DNA of 64,000 nt from Solen grandis (GCA_021229015.1 CM037791.1:56737741-56801740); one strand, 5' to 3'; shown: positions 48,446-60,219, counted from the first letter of the stretch. A program made the numbers and translations. Notes: generated from the letters alone by a model not told the origin.

Positions 48446-49371
48446 TTAATTTGATACGGGTACGGGCTCTGAGAGAATAGCATCTGTCTGAGTTTGGACA
48501 TCTTTAAGAGTAACTGACTTAGTGCCTGATTTTATTATAGATGAATATGTTTGGGTTGGTATTTCTTCGTATAATTTTCTTGCTTCAGGGTAAGTGAGTT
48601 TGTTAGTTACTTTAATCCTCATGATTTCTTTTTCTTTTTTCCAAACTTCGCAAATATTTGAAGAAGCTGGATGAACTTTTCCGCAGTTGGCACATTTTAT
48701 TGGTGTCTTACAAAGATCTTCATGATGGTTTTCAATTTCACCACATTTATAACAAATTGGGTCAACTTTTTTACATTCGTTTTCTTGGTGGCCAAATTTC
48801 TGACAGTGATAACATCGAAGGAGATTGGGAATGTATAATTCAACCTTGATGAGACTGTATAATACTTTCAAATTTTTAGGCGGGTTTGGGGTATTGAATG
48901 TTAAAATGATGGTGCTGGTTTCAATTTGGGATCCGTTTCTTGTAATTTTTATCCTCCTTGCTGCGGTTACTCCTTGGGATGATAAATTTTCAACAATATC
49001 TTTTTCTGAAACACCTGATAGAATTTTATTTTTGATAACGCCTTTTGAAAAATTTAGAGATTTGTGTACGGAAGTAGAGATGTCCATATCAAAAAGTTTT
49101 GTTAGTTTCAATAGATGATCGGATTGAGCTTTACTATTAACTTCAACGAGCAAGGTTTTGTTTTTTAATTTTTTGACAGATTTTGGGTCACCGATGGTGC
49201 CACGGAGAGCTTTGCAATCACGAAAGGAGATAAACTAGTAATGTTTTCATTTTCATTTAATGCCGAAATTACAATAATTTTTGGGTAATTGTCAGGTAAG
49301 TGTGATTGATCTTCATCAGAGTCCGTATCCGTTTCGTTTCTTTTGAATTTTTTGAATTGGTTGGAAGCCAT
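48446..49371 (-). pseudogene. LINE ORF1, RNA-binding protein with three CCHC knuckles, frameshifted
   Basis: The start is ATG at 49371 (MASNQFKKFKRNETDTDSDE). A one-base loss near 49210 shifts the frame; the continuation from about 49205 reads LRGTIGDPKSVKKLKNKTLL. The second part carries zinc knuckles CYHCQKFGHQENEC, CYKCGEIENHHEDLC and CANCGKVHPASSNIC, and ends near 48446. ORF1 proteins of this type bind LINE RNA. The plus-strand frames here are shadows. Confidence 0.82.
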
Positions 49372-50318
49372 GGAATGAGAATTAAGATTCAGCACTCGTG
49401 CTCCCCACCCACCATGGAGTCCAACAAGGGGACGCTTATCCGGAGTGGATTTCCTACTCCAAGCGCCAGGGTTACATAAGTGCTATACTCGAAAGGATAA
49501 AGAAAAGAAACTTTTAATTCCTCTCGATTGGCCCATTAGCCACCGCCTTCTAGGTCAATGTAAATGGTATAAAGAAAAGAAAAAAGTCAAACCCGGTTAG
49601 TATCAAAGAAAAGATACGTAAGTTAAAAGACAAAGATTAGAAATAGTTTTTACCTAGGGCTCTGCGTGACCAGCCGATTAATCGTATCGGGCCCATACGA
49701 CCACCCGTCTATACTGAATACGAGGTCAAGACGGTGTATTGCAAACCACAGGTGACTACGGATAAACCGCACGCTAAACCCGTGTCCACTCAACCGCCAG
49801 AATCCTCATCTCCAGCTTTACGGAACGCCATGCACGGCAAACGCATGGTCCAATTTGGCGGAGTTCTACCGCTCTGCATGGAGACAGCCGGTGTATTCTA
49901 GGCCCCACCCGGCTGGGCCTAACAACACTGAATGTTATGATTCATTGGCCTTTGACAACAACATGGAAAAGAGAAGTGCCAGAATGACATTTTTTTCTAT
50001 AGTTTAGTTATTTATGTTCGATATTCAATACAGAAAGATTTGATTCCATGTACTGATCAATCCCCAAATACCGGTACATTCGATAAATGTCGAGAACCGC
50101 TATGCAGCCCTACTTTGGACACAATCTGGACCTTGAGATCACAGCTTATAAACCTAGAACTCATTGGGACAAAAAAAAAACATGATTACACTAGAAGAAT
50201 TGAGGCCTTCAATGTAGAAAATTAATCTAATTAGTTCGCTGCATCCTAATATATGTGTAACATATTTATATAACTATTATGCACATTGCATTATGAGGAC
50301 GTAAAAAGTCTGACTTAG

Positions 50319-50686
50319 GTTCTTTATATTGTAGCGAGAAAAGACTAAGAAAACTAGAAGAAGAGGTGAGATACTTAAAGAAAAAAGTCAGACGGATGGA
50401 GGAAAGGAAATTCGTAGCACCTCAGGGTCCTCCAAGTCACAGGGAATCACCTCCCAGTCTTCCAAGCTGTTCTCAAAGTCCTCCTCCTAAAGGTCACAGT
50501 TTGTATGAATGTGCTGAGGCGGTAATGCCATGTACCATGGATGAACAAGCGCTAAAAAACATTAAGTCAGAGCAAGAAAAATTTCGTTATATCTGTCAAC
50601 AGTTTTTCTCCAAGGAAGAGATAAAAACTCTTCAAGAACTGGAAAACGTACTGTTAAATGTGGGGAAAACCCAAGGCCAGGATTGA
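50319..50686 (+). CDS. second element gene, last exon (coiled coil plus possible BEN-like end)
   Basis: The frame reads SEKRLRKLEEEVRYLKKKVR then RMEERKFVAPQGPPSHRES, a proline/serine-rich part, and a helical end EQEKFRYICQQFFSKEEIKT, closing GKTQGQD and TGA. The N-terminal heptads predict a coiled coil. The final part recalls the KFxRxLxxxLFSxEEL region of BEN domains, but only about half a domain is present, so this is a weak call. Two acceptors are possible: 50318 (TTAG, phase 1, joins exon 3 in frame) or 50334 (TGTAG, phase 2). The exon ends 406 bp from the right TTCATGAA cluster. Confidence 0.55.
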
Positions 50687-51091
50687 ATCCACTAAATTTT
50701 GGAAAACTCCAGGAGGCAGTGATAAAATATTGTAATTTTGACAGAGCAACATTTATTAAAAATTTTGAAAACTATCAAAAAGTTTTAAGAAAGACCAATT
50801 AATTTTTAGAAAATGTGATAAGAACAGGTTTACTTAAGTTTTGATACTGAAATAACTAGTTGTAACAGAGTTGTTTTTTTAGCTTCCTGGCAGCATTGTT
50901 TTCATTGACACATCTGACACAAAACCGACTTGTGGTATTCTAGTAAATACATTAAACTTTCACCCATGTTATTAGATTTCCTTTTTTAATAAACATGTAT
51001 GTCATGCACTTGGTCATCTGTCCATCTGTAAACAATTTTGTTATTAACATCACCTCTCAGTGCCATATTTTTCTAGCTACGATTTTAAACG

Positions 51092-51337
51092 TTCATGAAG
51101 TTTATGCTCAAAGGTTCATGTTTTTACTCATGAATATGTTCATGCATAAATTCATGAATTAGGGAAGTTCATGAAATCTAGTTTTTACATTTATTATTTA
51201 TTTATTCATGAACTTATTCATGAACTTATTCATGAATTAGCGAAATTCATGAAATCTAAATTTTATTTTTCATGATTTATATATTCATGAATAAATTCAT
51301 GAACTTATTCATGTATTTATTCATGAATTTCATGAAC
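51092..51337. repeat. right subterminal TTCATGAA cluster
   Basis: Exact TTCATGAA starts near 51092, 51151, 51168, 51205, 51217, 51229, 51246, 51284, 51296, 51320 and 51329, plus partial copies. Its density matches the left cluster 20.7 kb away. Outside the clusters I noticed only one isolated copy, at 42951. Confidence 0.85.
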
Positions 51338-51811
51338 TTTTTTTCAGCGGGGAACCCGCGAGTTGAACCTTACTGTAGTTACCCAATCACGGATTAGTCA
51401 CGTGATAACCCTTGCATGTAAACAATATGGCAGTTTAAACGGCGGGTTTGGAGGTTTCGTGAGTCCGTTGCTGTAAAACTGGTGAAATCGGTAAGCTAAG
51501 ACAATGATATTGAATGAAATGGAAAGAAAAATATGTCTTCTTATTATATCTGCGTGGATTTTTAGATGTGCATCCTACGCTAGTAAAACAATCGATTTGA
51601 ACGGCCGAAACGAGGTAGGGGTATCGGTGTAAATTTCCCGAAGCTTTTAGATAAGGCCTGCGTAGAGATCCAGCGGAGGCCAATACGAAACAAGAGGGCC
51701 ATGATGGCCCTAAATCGCTCACCTGAGATAAATAGGAACATCTGTACCAATTTTTTTTTTTAATCTGGCCAGTAGTTTTGAAGCAGATGATTTTTAAAGT
51801 TTTCATATTTT

Positions 51812-52909
51812 TAGCTCACCTGAGCACAAAGTGCTCAAGGTGAGCTTTTGTGATCGCCCGTTCATTTTTGTGATCGTCGTCCATCGTCCGTGCGTGCGTG
51901 CGTGCGTCGTCAACTTTTCGTTCAAACGACTTCTCCTCCTAAACTACTTGGCCAATTTCAAAATTATTTTGCAGGAAAGTTCCTTGGCAGACTCTCTACC
52001 AAAGTTGTTCAAATGGTTCCAGTCCATTGCATAATTAGGTCACAGGAGCTAAAAATAGATTTTAAAAGTGAAATCTTAAAAAAACTTCTTCTCCAAATCC
52101 AAAAGGCCTAGATCTTAGATATTTGGTATGTAGCATTGTCTAATGAACCATTACCAAGATTGTTCAAATCATGGCCCTGAGGTGATAAATGACCCCGCTC
52201 CAGGGGTCACTTGTTTTACATAGAGTTATATAGGAAAAACTTTTAAAAAAATTCTACTCTGAAACCATAAGGCCAAGAGCTAAGATATTTGGTATGTAGC
52301 ATTGTCTGATACACCATTACCAAGATTGTTCAAATCATGGCCCCATGGTGATAAATGACCCCGCCCAGGGGTCACTTGTTTTACATAGAGTTACATAGGA
52401 ATATCTTTGAAAATCTTCTCCTATGAATCCAGAAGACCTAGAGCTTAGATATTTGGTGTGTAGCATCATCTAATGGGCCATTACCAAGATTGTTCAAATC
52501 ATAGCCCTACGGTGATAAATGACCCCACACCAAGGTCACTTGTTTTACATGGAGTTATATAGGAAAAGTCTGAAAATCTTCTATGAATCCATAAGGCCTA
52601 GAGCTTAGATATTTGGTATGTAGCATCAGCTTATTGGCCATTACCAGGATTTCTTCAAATCAAAGCCCTACGGCGATATATGACTCCGCACCAGGGGTCA
52701 CTTGTTCTACATAGAGTTACATAGGAAAAACTTTCAAATATCTTCTCCTATGAATCCATGAGGCCTAGAGCTTAGATATTTGGTATGTAGCATCATCAAA
52801 TGGTTCATTACCTAGATTGTCAAAATCTTGGCCCTATGGTGATGTCTTCGATGCCTATACATCAAGACCCCTCAGGTGAGCGATATAGGGCCTTACGGAC
52901 CTCTTGTTT
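51812..52909 (+). repeat. AGCTCACC-type element with units of about 165 bp (inserted copy 1)
   Basis: Starts TAGCTCACCTGAGCACAAAG; its first 47 bases equal the minus-strand start of the host copy. AGATATTTGGTATGTAGCA-type units begin at 52117, 52283, 52447, 52607 and 52774. It ends CAGGTGAGCGATATAGGGCC then TTACGGACCTCTTGTTT. Confidence 0.7.
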
Positions 52910-52910
52910 T

Positions 52911-53758
52911 TAGCTCACCTGAGCATAGCTCAGGATGAGCTTTTGGGATACTTGATTGTCCGTCGGCCGTCGTCCGTCAACAATTTTGATGTTTACACAC
53001 TAGAGGCCACAATTTTGATCCAATCTTCCTTAAACTTGGTCAGAATGTTTGTCTTGATGATATCTTGAACCCTTTCGAAAATGGGTCAGGTTGGATCAAA
53101 AAGTAGGTCAGAAGGTCAAATCTTAGAAAAGTCTTGTCGTCCGTCAACAATTTTGATGTTTACACACTAGAGGCCACAATTTTGATCCAATCTTCCTCAA
53201 ACTTGGTCAGAACTTGAACCCTTTCGAAAATGGGTCAGGTTGGATCAAAAAGTAGGTCAGTAGGTCAGGTCAAATCTTAGAAAAATCTTGTTTACACACT
53301 AGAGGCCACAATTCTGATCCAATCTTCCTCAAACTTGGTCAGAATGTTTGTCTTGATAATATCTTGAACCCTTTCGAAAATGGGTCAGGTTGGATCAAAA
53401 AGTAGGTCAGTAGGTCAAATCTTAGAAAAATCTTGTTTACACACTAGAGGCCACAATTCTGATCCAATCTTCCTCAAACTTGGTCAGAATGTTTGTCTTG
53501 ATGATATCTTGAACCCTTTCGAAAATGGGTGGGGCCGGATAGAAATGTAGGTCAGTAGGTCAAATCTTAGATAAATCTTGTTTATACTCTGAGGGCAACA
53601 TTTTTGGTCCAATCATCCTCAAACTTTGGCAGAATGTTTGTCATGATGATATCTTTTTTCACCTCATCATCTTAATTCTAAAGCAATCTGTTTTGTACAG
53701 GCAATGAATGATACTTTTCTCAGTTGAGCGATCTAGGGCTATCTTGGCCCTCTTGTTC
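52911..53758 (+). repeat. AGCTCACC-type element with units of about 130-150 bp (inserted copy 2)
   Basis: Starts TAGCTCACCTGAGCATAGCT immediately after copy 1. The units carry ACACTAGAGGCCACAATT, CCAATCTTCCTCAAACTTGG and a GAACCCTTTCGAAAATGGG block. It ends TTGAGCGATCTAGGGC then TTGGCCCTCTTGTT. Confidence 0.7.
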
Positions 53759-54767
53759 TTTTTGTTGCCATGGCAACCAGAGTTCTACATGGATCAAGTT
53801 TATTTTAGCAACTTTTGTAGAGGTTGACCCAAGGATCATTCCTGCCAAGTTTAATCAAATTCTGTCCAGTGGTTTCAGAGGAAATGTTGATTAAATTTTT
53901 CCCTATATACATATAAGGCAAATAAGCCCCGCCCCTAGCGGCCATGTTTTTTACGGATCGGAATAATTTTAGAAACTTTGGTAGAGGTTGACCCAAGGAA
54001 CATCTGTACCAATTTATTTTAAAATCTGGCCAGTAGTTTTGAAGAAGATGATTTTTAAAGTTTTCATTTCTTTTTATTTTTGTTGCCATGGCAACCAGAG
54101 TTCTACATGGATCAAGTTTATTTTAGCAACTTTTGTGAAAGTTGACCCAAGGATCATCCCTGCCAAGTTTAATCAAATTCTGTCCAATGGTTTCAGAGGA
54201 GATGCTGTTTAAATGTTTCTCTATATAAATATAAGGTAAAAAAGCCCCGCCCCTGGCGGCCATGTTTTTTTACGGATCCAAATAATTTTAGCAACTTTGG
54301 TAGAGGTTGACCCAAGGAACATCTGTACCGAATTATTTTGAAATCTGGCCAGTAGTTTTGAAGGAGAGGATTTTTAAAGTTTTCAAATTATTTTTCTTTT
54401 TGTAGCCATGGCAACCAAAGTTCTTCATGGGTCAACTTTAATTTAGCAACTTTTGTAGAGCCTCACCCAAGGAACATTCCTGCCAAGTTTCATTAAATTC
54501 TGTCCAGCGGTTTCAGAGGAGATGTTTAAAGCAAATTGTTGACGAAGCACGACGACGGACGCCGGACAAAGGGCGATCACAAAAGCTCACCTTGAGCACT
54601 TTGTGCTCAGGTGAGCTAAAAAATAACCGGAGCGGATCTCAGTAGAGATTATCTTTCACTAAAAATGGTAGTTGGATGGGGATTTTTTTATCAAATTGCT
54701 GCACTGGCATGTTTCAATGTCATTGTAAACAGGTGAATGTGCATATGTTTATCTATTACTGTTCCAT

Positions 54768-56864
54768 TGGGTTTTTTTTTTTTGGCTTTCTGCCTAAAGC
54801 AGAAAGTCCTATTGGGTTTGTACTGTTTATTCTTCTTCTTCTTCTTCTTCTTATTAGGGCTTTCTGCCTCAAGCAGAAAGTCCTATTGGGTTTGTTCTGT
54901 TTTTTTATTATTAGGACTTTCTGCCTAAAGTTTGTACGCGCTGTACAGCCGTCATTTATTGACGGATTGGCATGGAATTTTCACAGAAGTTATATATTAA
55001 GACCTCATTGTGCAGGATTATATAGGTTTGCCAAGATTCGAAAGAACTAAGGTTCTATGGTGAATCCAAGATTCGAACCAAGGACGTCAAATTTCAAATC
55101 CATATAAAATCGATTCTAGATGAGATAGAAAGTTGATATTTGGCGAGATTATATGTCTTTGTGTTTCCTTTGCATTTTGTAAAGATGAACGTCATATGAC
55201 GTCAAATGACGTCATTAAGTTGGAAAGAATTTCCGATTTCTTGATGTCAATTTACTTTAACCCGGTAATCATGAACATTTAGATTCAATGTTTAAAATTT
55301 TCACATGACGTCAGAACTAAAAATAGCTACCAAAGTTTGTACGCGCTGTACAGCCGTCATTTATGGACGGATTGGCATGGAATTTTCACAGAAGTTATAT
55401 ATTACGACCTCATTGTGCAGGATTATATAGGTTTGCCAAGATTCGAAAGAACTAAGGTTCTATGGCGAATCCAAGATTCGAACCAAGGACGTCAAATTTG
55501 AAATCCATATAAAAAACGTTTCTAGATGAGATAGAAAGTTGATATTTGGCGAGATTATACCTCTCTGTGTTTCCTTTGCATTATGTAAAGATGAACGTCA
55601 TATGACGTCATTTGACGTCATCAAGTTGTATAGAATTTCCGATTTCTTGATGTCAATTTACTCATGTTGCAAGGGTTCATAAACAATGGAAATTTAAAAT
55701 CCTTTGTAGGTGATCATGTTTATTTTGATCCAATGTTTAAAATTTTCATATGACGTCACATGACGTCAGAACTAAAAATAGCTACCAAAGTTTGTACGCA
55801 CTGTACAGCCGTCATTTATGGACGGATTGGCATGGAATTTTCACAGAAGTTATATATTACGATCTCATTGTGCAGGATTATATAGGTTTGCCAAGATTCG
55901 AAAAAGCAAAGGTTCTATGGCGAATCCAAGATTCGAACCAAGGACGTCAAATTTCAAATACGTATAAAATCGTTTCTTGATGAGATAGAAAGTATATATT
56001 TGGCGAGATTATATATCTCTGTGTTTCCTTTGCATTTTGTAAAGATGAACGTCATATGACGTCATATGACGTCATCAATTTGTATAGAATTTCCGATTTC
56101 TTGATGTCAATTTACTCATGTTGCAAAACTTCATAGACAATGCAAATTAAATGTCCTTTGTACATAATCAGGAACATTTAGATTCAATGTTTAAAATTTT
56201 CATATGACGTCACATGACGTCAGAACTATAAATAACTACCAAAGTTTGTCCGCTCTGTACAGCCGTCATTTATTGATAGATTGGCATGGAATCTTCACAG
56301 AAGTTATATATTACGACCTCATTGTGCAGGATTCTATAGGTTTGCCAAGATTCGAAAGAACTAAGGTTCTTTGACGAATACAAGATTCGAACCAAGGACG
56401 TCAAATTTTAAATACGTATAAAATCGTTTCTAGATGAGATAGAAATTTGATATCTAGCTTATACGTCTCTGTGTTTCCTTTGCATTTTGTAAAGATGAAC
56501 GGCATATGACGTCATCAAATTGTAGAGAATTTCCGATTCCTGAATGTCAATTTACTCATGTTGCAAAGGTTCATAGACAATGAAAATTTAATGTCCTATG
56601 TAGGTAATCATGAACATTAAGATTTAATGAGTAAAATTTTCATATGACGTCACATGACATCAAAACTTAAAAAAGCTACCAAAGTTCATCCGCGCTGCAC
56701 AGCCGTCATTTATGGACGGATTGGCATGGAATTTTCACAGAAGTTATATATTACGACTTCATTGTGCAGGATTATATAGGTTTGCAAAATTAGAAAAACA
56801 CCAGGTTTGTCATGGTTTGCAGTGCAGAAAGCCCTATCTTTTGTTCAAAACAAAAGAAGTCTAG
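54768..56864 (+). mobile_element. Helentron/Helitron-like non-autonomous element 1 (type A units)
   Basis: The 5' side has three stacked copies of a palindrome, GG(A/G)CTTTCTGCC...GCAGAAAGTCC (54784-54809, 54857-54883 and a half copy at 54914), with (TTC)n runs. Then come five units of 405-460 bp beginning AAGTTTGTACGCGCTGTACA (about 54930, 55334, 55793, 56240, 56682). The 3' end is GCAGAAAGCCCTAT, a hairpin (56838-56856, 8-bp stem) and AAGTCTAG. No coding capacity; the small frames with TSHDV or FFFLL are repeat or microsatellite artefacts. Confidence 0.65.
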
Positions 56865-59100
56865 TTATTATTATTATTATTATTCTTTTCTTCTTCCTAA
56901 CTAAACGCTTATTTTAATATGTTGCAATGGACCTAGGACGATGAAATTTTTATGGCTTATTAGTCACGTGAGGAAATTTTGATTTCAATGATTTTCAGCA
57001 CCCTATGACGTCACATGACGTCACAGCTAAAAATAGTGAAAAATGGTGTTCGCGCTCTACAGCCGTCATTTATGGTCGGATTTTCTTCAAATTTTCACAG
57101 ATGGTACATCTTGAATCAAAGGTGTGCATATCCTGTCAGCTAACCGAAATTCCGAAAGACCGAAGTTCTGTGGCTAAAATAAGATTCGAACATAGGACCG
57201 AAAATTTCATTTTAGGATTAAAGAGCTTCAGGATGAGATAGAAAGTTGAAACTTACACAGTTTGCAGTTCTGCAGAATTTCTATATATATTTTGAGTCGT
57301 GACGTCATATGACGTCATAGGCATACTTCATAATTTTCATATTAGGGCAATGATTTCGACATGATGCCAGTTGTTCAGAATAATGAAAATTTCAGAGTTC
57401 TGAAAGGAAAGTATGCGCTTTTGAACAAAAGCATCTTCAGCACCCTATGACGTCATGTGACGTCACAGCTAAAAATAGTGAAAAATGGTGTTCGCGCTCT
57501 ACAGCCGTCATTTATGGTCGGATTTTCTTCAAATTTTCACAGATGGTACATCTTGAATCAAAGGTGTGCATATCCTATCAGCTAACCGAAATTCCGAAAG
57601 ACCGAAGTTCTATGGCTTAAATAAAATTCGAACATAGGACCGAAAATTTCATTTTAGGATTAAAGAGCTTCAGGATGAGATAGAAAGTTGAAACTTACAC
57701 AGTTTGCAGTTCTGCAGAATTCCTATATATATTTTGAGTCGTGACGTCATATGACGTCATATGACGTCATAGGCATACTTCATAATTTTCATATTAGGGC
57801 AATGATTTCGACATGATGCCAGTTGTTCAGAATAATGAAAATTTCAGAGTTATGACAGTCAAGTATGCGCTTTTGAACAAAAGCATCTTCAGCACACTAT
57901 GACGTCATATGACGTCACAGCTAAAAATAGTGAAAAAATGGTGTTCGCGCTCTACAGCCGTCATTTATGATCGGATTTTCTTCAAATGTTCACAGATGGT
58001 ACATCTTGAAACTAAGGTGTGCATATCCTGTCAGCTAAGCGAAACTCCGAAAGACCGAAGTTCTATGGCGGAAATAAGATTCGAACATAGGACCGAAAAT
58101 TTCATTTTAAGATTAAAGAGCTTCAGGATGAGATACAATGTTGGGCCCTTACACTGTTTGCAGTTCTGCAGAATTTCTACATATAATTTGAGTTTTGACG
58201 TCATAGGACGTCATGTGACGTCATAAGCATACTTCTTAATTTTCATATTAGGGCAATGATTTCGACATGATACCAGTTGTTCAGAATAATGAAAATTTCA
58301 GAGTTCTGACAGTAAAGTATGCGCTTTTGAACAAAAGCATCTTCAGCACCCTATTACGCCATATGACGTCACAGCTAAAAATGTTGTTCACGCTCTACAG
58401 CCGCCATTTATGGTCGGATTTTTTTCAAATTTTCACTGATGGTACATCTTGAGACTAAGGTGTGCATATCCTGTAAGCTAACCGAAATTCCGAAAGACCG
58501 AAGATCTGTGGCTGAAATAAGATTCGAACATATGACCGAAAATTTCATTTTAGGATTAAAGAGCTTCTGGATTAGATAGAATGTTGAAACTATCACAGTT
58601 TGCAGGTCTGAAGAATTTCTAAATAAATTTTGGGTCGTGACGTCATAAGACGTCATGTGACGCCATAAGCATACTTCTTAATTTTCATTTTAGGGCAATG
58701 ATTTCGACATGTTCGCGCTCTACAGCCGCCATTTATGAACAGATTTTCTTCAAATTTTTACAGATGGTACATCTTGAAACTAAGGTGTGAATATTTTGTC
58801 AGCTAACCTTAATTCCGAAAGATCAAAGTATTGTGGCTGAAGTAAGATTCAAACATAGGACGTTTAAACTAGAAATCAAGTTTGCAGTCATGTCCTGACG
58901 TCATATGACATCATGTTACGTCACAGACTAATACTTAGTTCTTATCATATGCACTAATTTCGGAATATAATGTCAATTGTTCAGCATGAACATGAAATAC
59001 TACCAGAGGTGAGACATTACATGGAACTTCTATCTCCTGCTTTTTGCATTAACATAGCTTGCAGAAAGTCCTATCATTCGTTTTCACGAATGACATCTAG
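56865..59100 (+). mobile_element. Helentron/Helitron-like non-autonomous element 2 (type B units)
   Basis: Starts in (TTA)n, then TTCTTTTCTTCTTCCTAACT and an AAACGC block. The tandem units of about 440-455 bp start near 56998, 57439, 57891 and 58345 (motif AGCAC(C/A)CTATGACGTCA then GTTCGCGCTCTACAGCC). It ends GCAGAAAGTCCTAT, a hairpin (59074-59093) and ACATCTAG. Confidence 0.65.
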
Positions 59101-60219
59101 TTATTATTATTATTATTCTTTTCTTCTTCCTAACTAAACGCTTATTTTTATATGTTGCAATAGTCCTAGGACGATGAAATTTTTATGGCTTATTATTTTA
59201 TTATTTTGAGTCGTGACGTCATATGACGTCATATGACGTCATAGGCATACTTCATAATTTTCATATTAGGGCAATGATTTCGACATGATAGTGAAATAGT
59301 GAAAAATGGTGTTTACGCTCTACAGCCGTCATTTATGGTCGGATTTTCTTCAAATTTTCACAGATGGTACATTTTGAAACTCAGGTGTGCATATCTTGTC
59401 AACTAACCGAAATTCCCAAAGACCGAAGTTCTGTGGCTGAAATAAGATTCGAACATAGGACCGATAATTTCATTTTAGGATTAAAGAGCTTCAGGATGAG
59501 ATAGAAAGTTGAAACTTACACAGTTTACAGTTCTGCAGAATTTCTACATATATCTTGAGTCTTGACGTCATATGACGTCTTGTGACGTCATAAGCATACT
59601 TCTTAATTTTCTTTTTTGGGCAATGATTTTGGCATGATGCCAGTTGTTCAGATTAACGAAAATTTCATAGTTATGACAGTAAAATATGCCCTTTTGAACA
59701 AAAGCATCTTTAGCACACTATGACGTCATGTGACGTCAGAGCTAAATATAGTGAAAAATGGTGTTCACGCTCTACAGCCGCTATTTATGGTCGGATTTTC
59801 TTCAAATTTTCACAGATGGTACATCTTGAAAGTTAGGTGTGCATATCCTGTCAGCTAATCGAAATTCCGAAAGACCGAAGTTCTGTGGCTGAAATAAGAT
59901 TCGAACATAGGACCGAAAATTTCATTTTAGGATTAGAGAGCTTCAGGATGAGATAGAAAGTTGAAACTTAAACAGTTTGCAGTTCTGCAGAATTTCTACA
60001 TATGTTTAGAGTTATGATATCATATGACGTCATGTGACGTCACAGACTAATACTTAGTTCTTATCATTTGCACTAATTTCGGAATATAATGTCAATTGTT
60101 CAGCATGAACATGAAATACTACCAGAGGTGAGTCATTACATGAAACTTCTATCTCCTGCTTTTTGCATTAACACAGCTTGCAGAAAGTCCTATCATTCGT
60201 TTTCACGAATGACATCTAG
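59101..60219 (+). mobile_element. Helentron/Helitron-like non-autonomous element 3 (type B, shorter)
   Basis: Same (TTA)n and TTCTTCCTAACTAAACGC start as element 2, about two type B units, and a 3' end nearly identical to that of element 2 (hairpin at 60193-60212, CTAG at 60216-60219). It starts directly after the CTAG of element 2. Confidence 0.65.

Larger units (their letters stand above)
44196..49919 (-). mobile_element. full-length I/Nimb-like LINE with RNase H domain, 5.7 kb
   Basis: Bounded by a perfect 14-bp TSD. On the minus strand it starts GGCCCAGCCGGGTGGGGCC, has a 5' UTR of about 550 bp, ORF1 with zinc knuckles, ORF2 (endonuclease, RT, RNase H, C-terminal CCHC-like region), and ends with a tail of five ATTCT units. 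RNase H downstream of RT places it with the I-group (I, Nimb, R1-related). It is 5' complete but inactive: several frameshifts, stops and a lost RNase H acidic residue. It sits inside a hAT-like MITE. Confidence 0.88.
43888..50112. mobile_element. hAT-like MITE split by the LINE
   Basis: The left end is TAGGGCTGTG at 43888 and the right end GCAGCCCTA closes at 50112. The flanking 8-mers TTTTGGAC (43880-43887) and CTTTGGAC (50113-50120) match at 7 of 8 positions, as expected for an aged 8-bp hAT duplication. Without the LINE the element is about 490 bp. ATCGATAC-type palindromes near both ends fit a known style of hAT MITE. Confidence 0.65.
30109..51352. mobile_element. putative giant two-gene Tnp2/CACTA-like transposon, with later nested insertions
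   Basis: Two clusters of the palindrome TTCATGAA flank the region (30124-30400 and 51092-51337), about eleven exact copies each. Beyond each cluster the outermost bases are similar when read inward: CCCCTGCGAAA...GTTCATGAA on the left and CCCCGCTGAAA...GTTCATGAA on the right. Inside, a Tnp2-type transposase gene and a second gene run divergently. Each ends about 400 bp from its nearest cluster. Subterminal arrays of a short motif around the genes are characteristic of CACTA/EnSpm elements, where they bind an element-encoded protein. The exact termini and the TSD (perhaps AA) are not certain, and the ends are not CACTA. Subtracting recognised insertions leaves roughly 11-12 kb. Confidence 0.6.
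51691..54618 (-). mobile_element. AGCTCACC-type element (minus) interrupted by two plus-strand family members
   Basis: Minus-strand start TAGCTCACCTGAGCACAAAG at 54618; minus-strand end at 51691 (GGGCC...GGCCCTCTTG). Its body is cut between 51811 and 53758. The two cut edges (GATGATTTTTAAAGTTTTCA and GTTGCCATGGCAACC) are adjacent in the uninterrupted tandem unit at about 54045-54095, which proves a later insertion. Internal units of about 340 bp carry CTGTCCAGTGGTTTCAGAGG. Confidence 0.75.

Noticed and set aside
54676..55050. 124-codon ORF with long Leu and Phe runs
   Set aside because: Translation of (TTC)n and palindromic repeat ends of a mobile element.
55750..58452. Repeated ORFs starting MTSHDV or MTSQLK
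   Set aside because: Tandem unit sequence around TGACGTCA. The frames are not shared between unit types.
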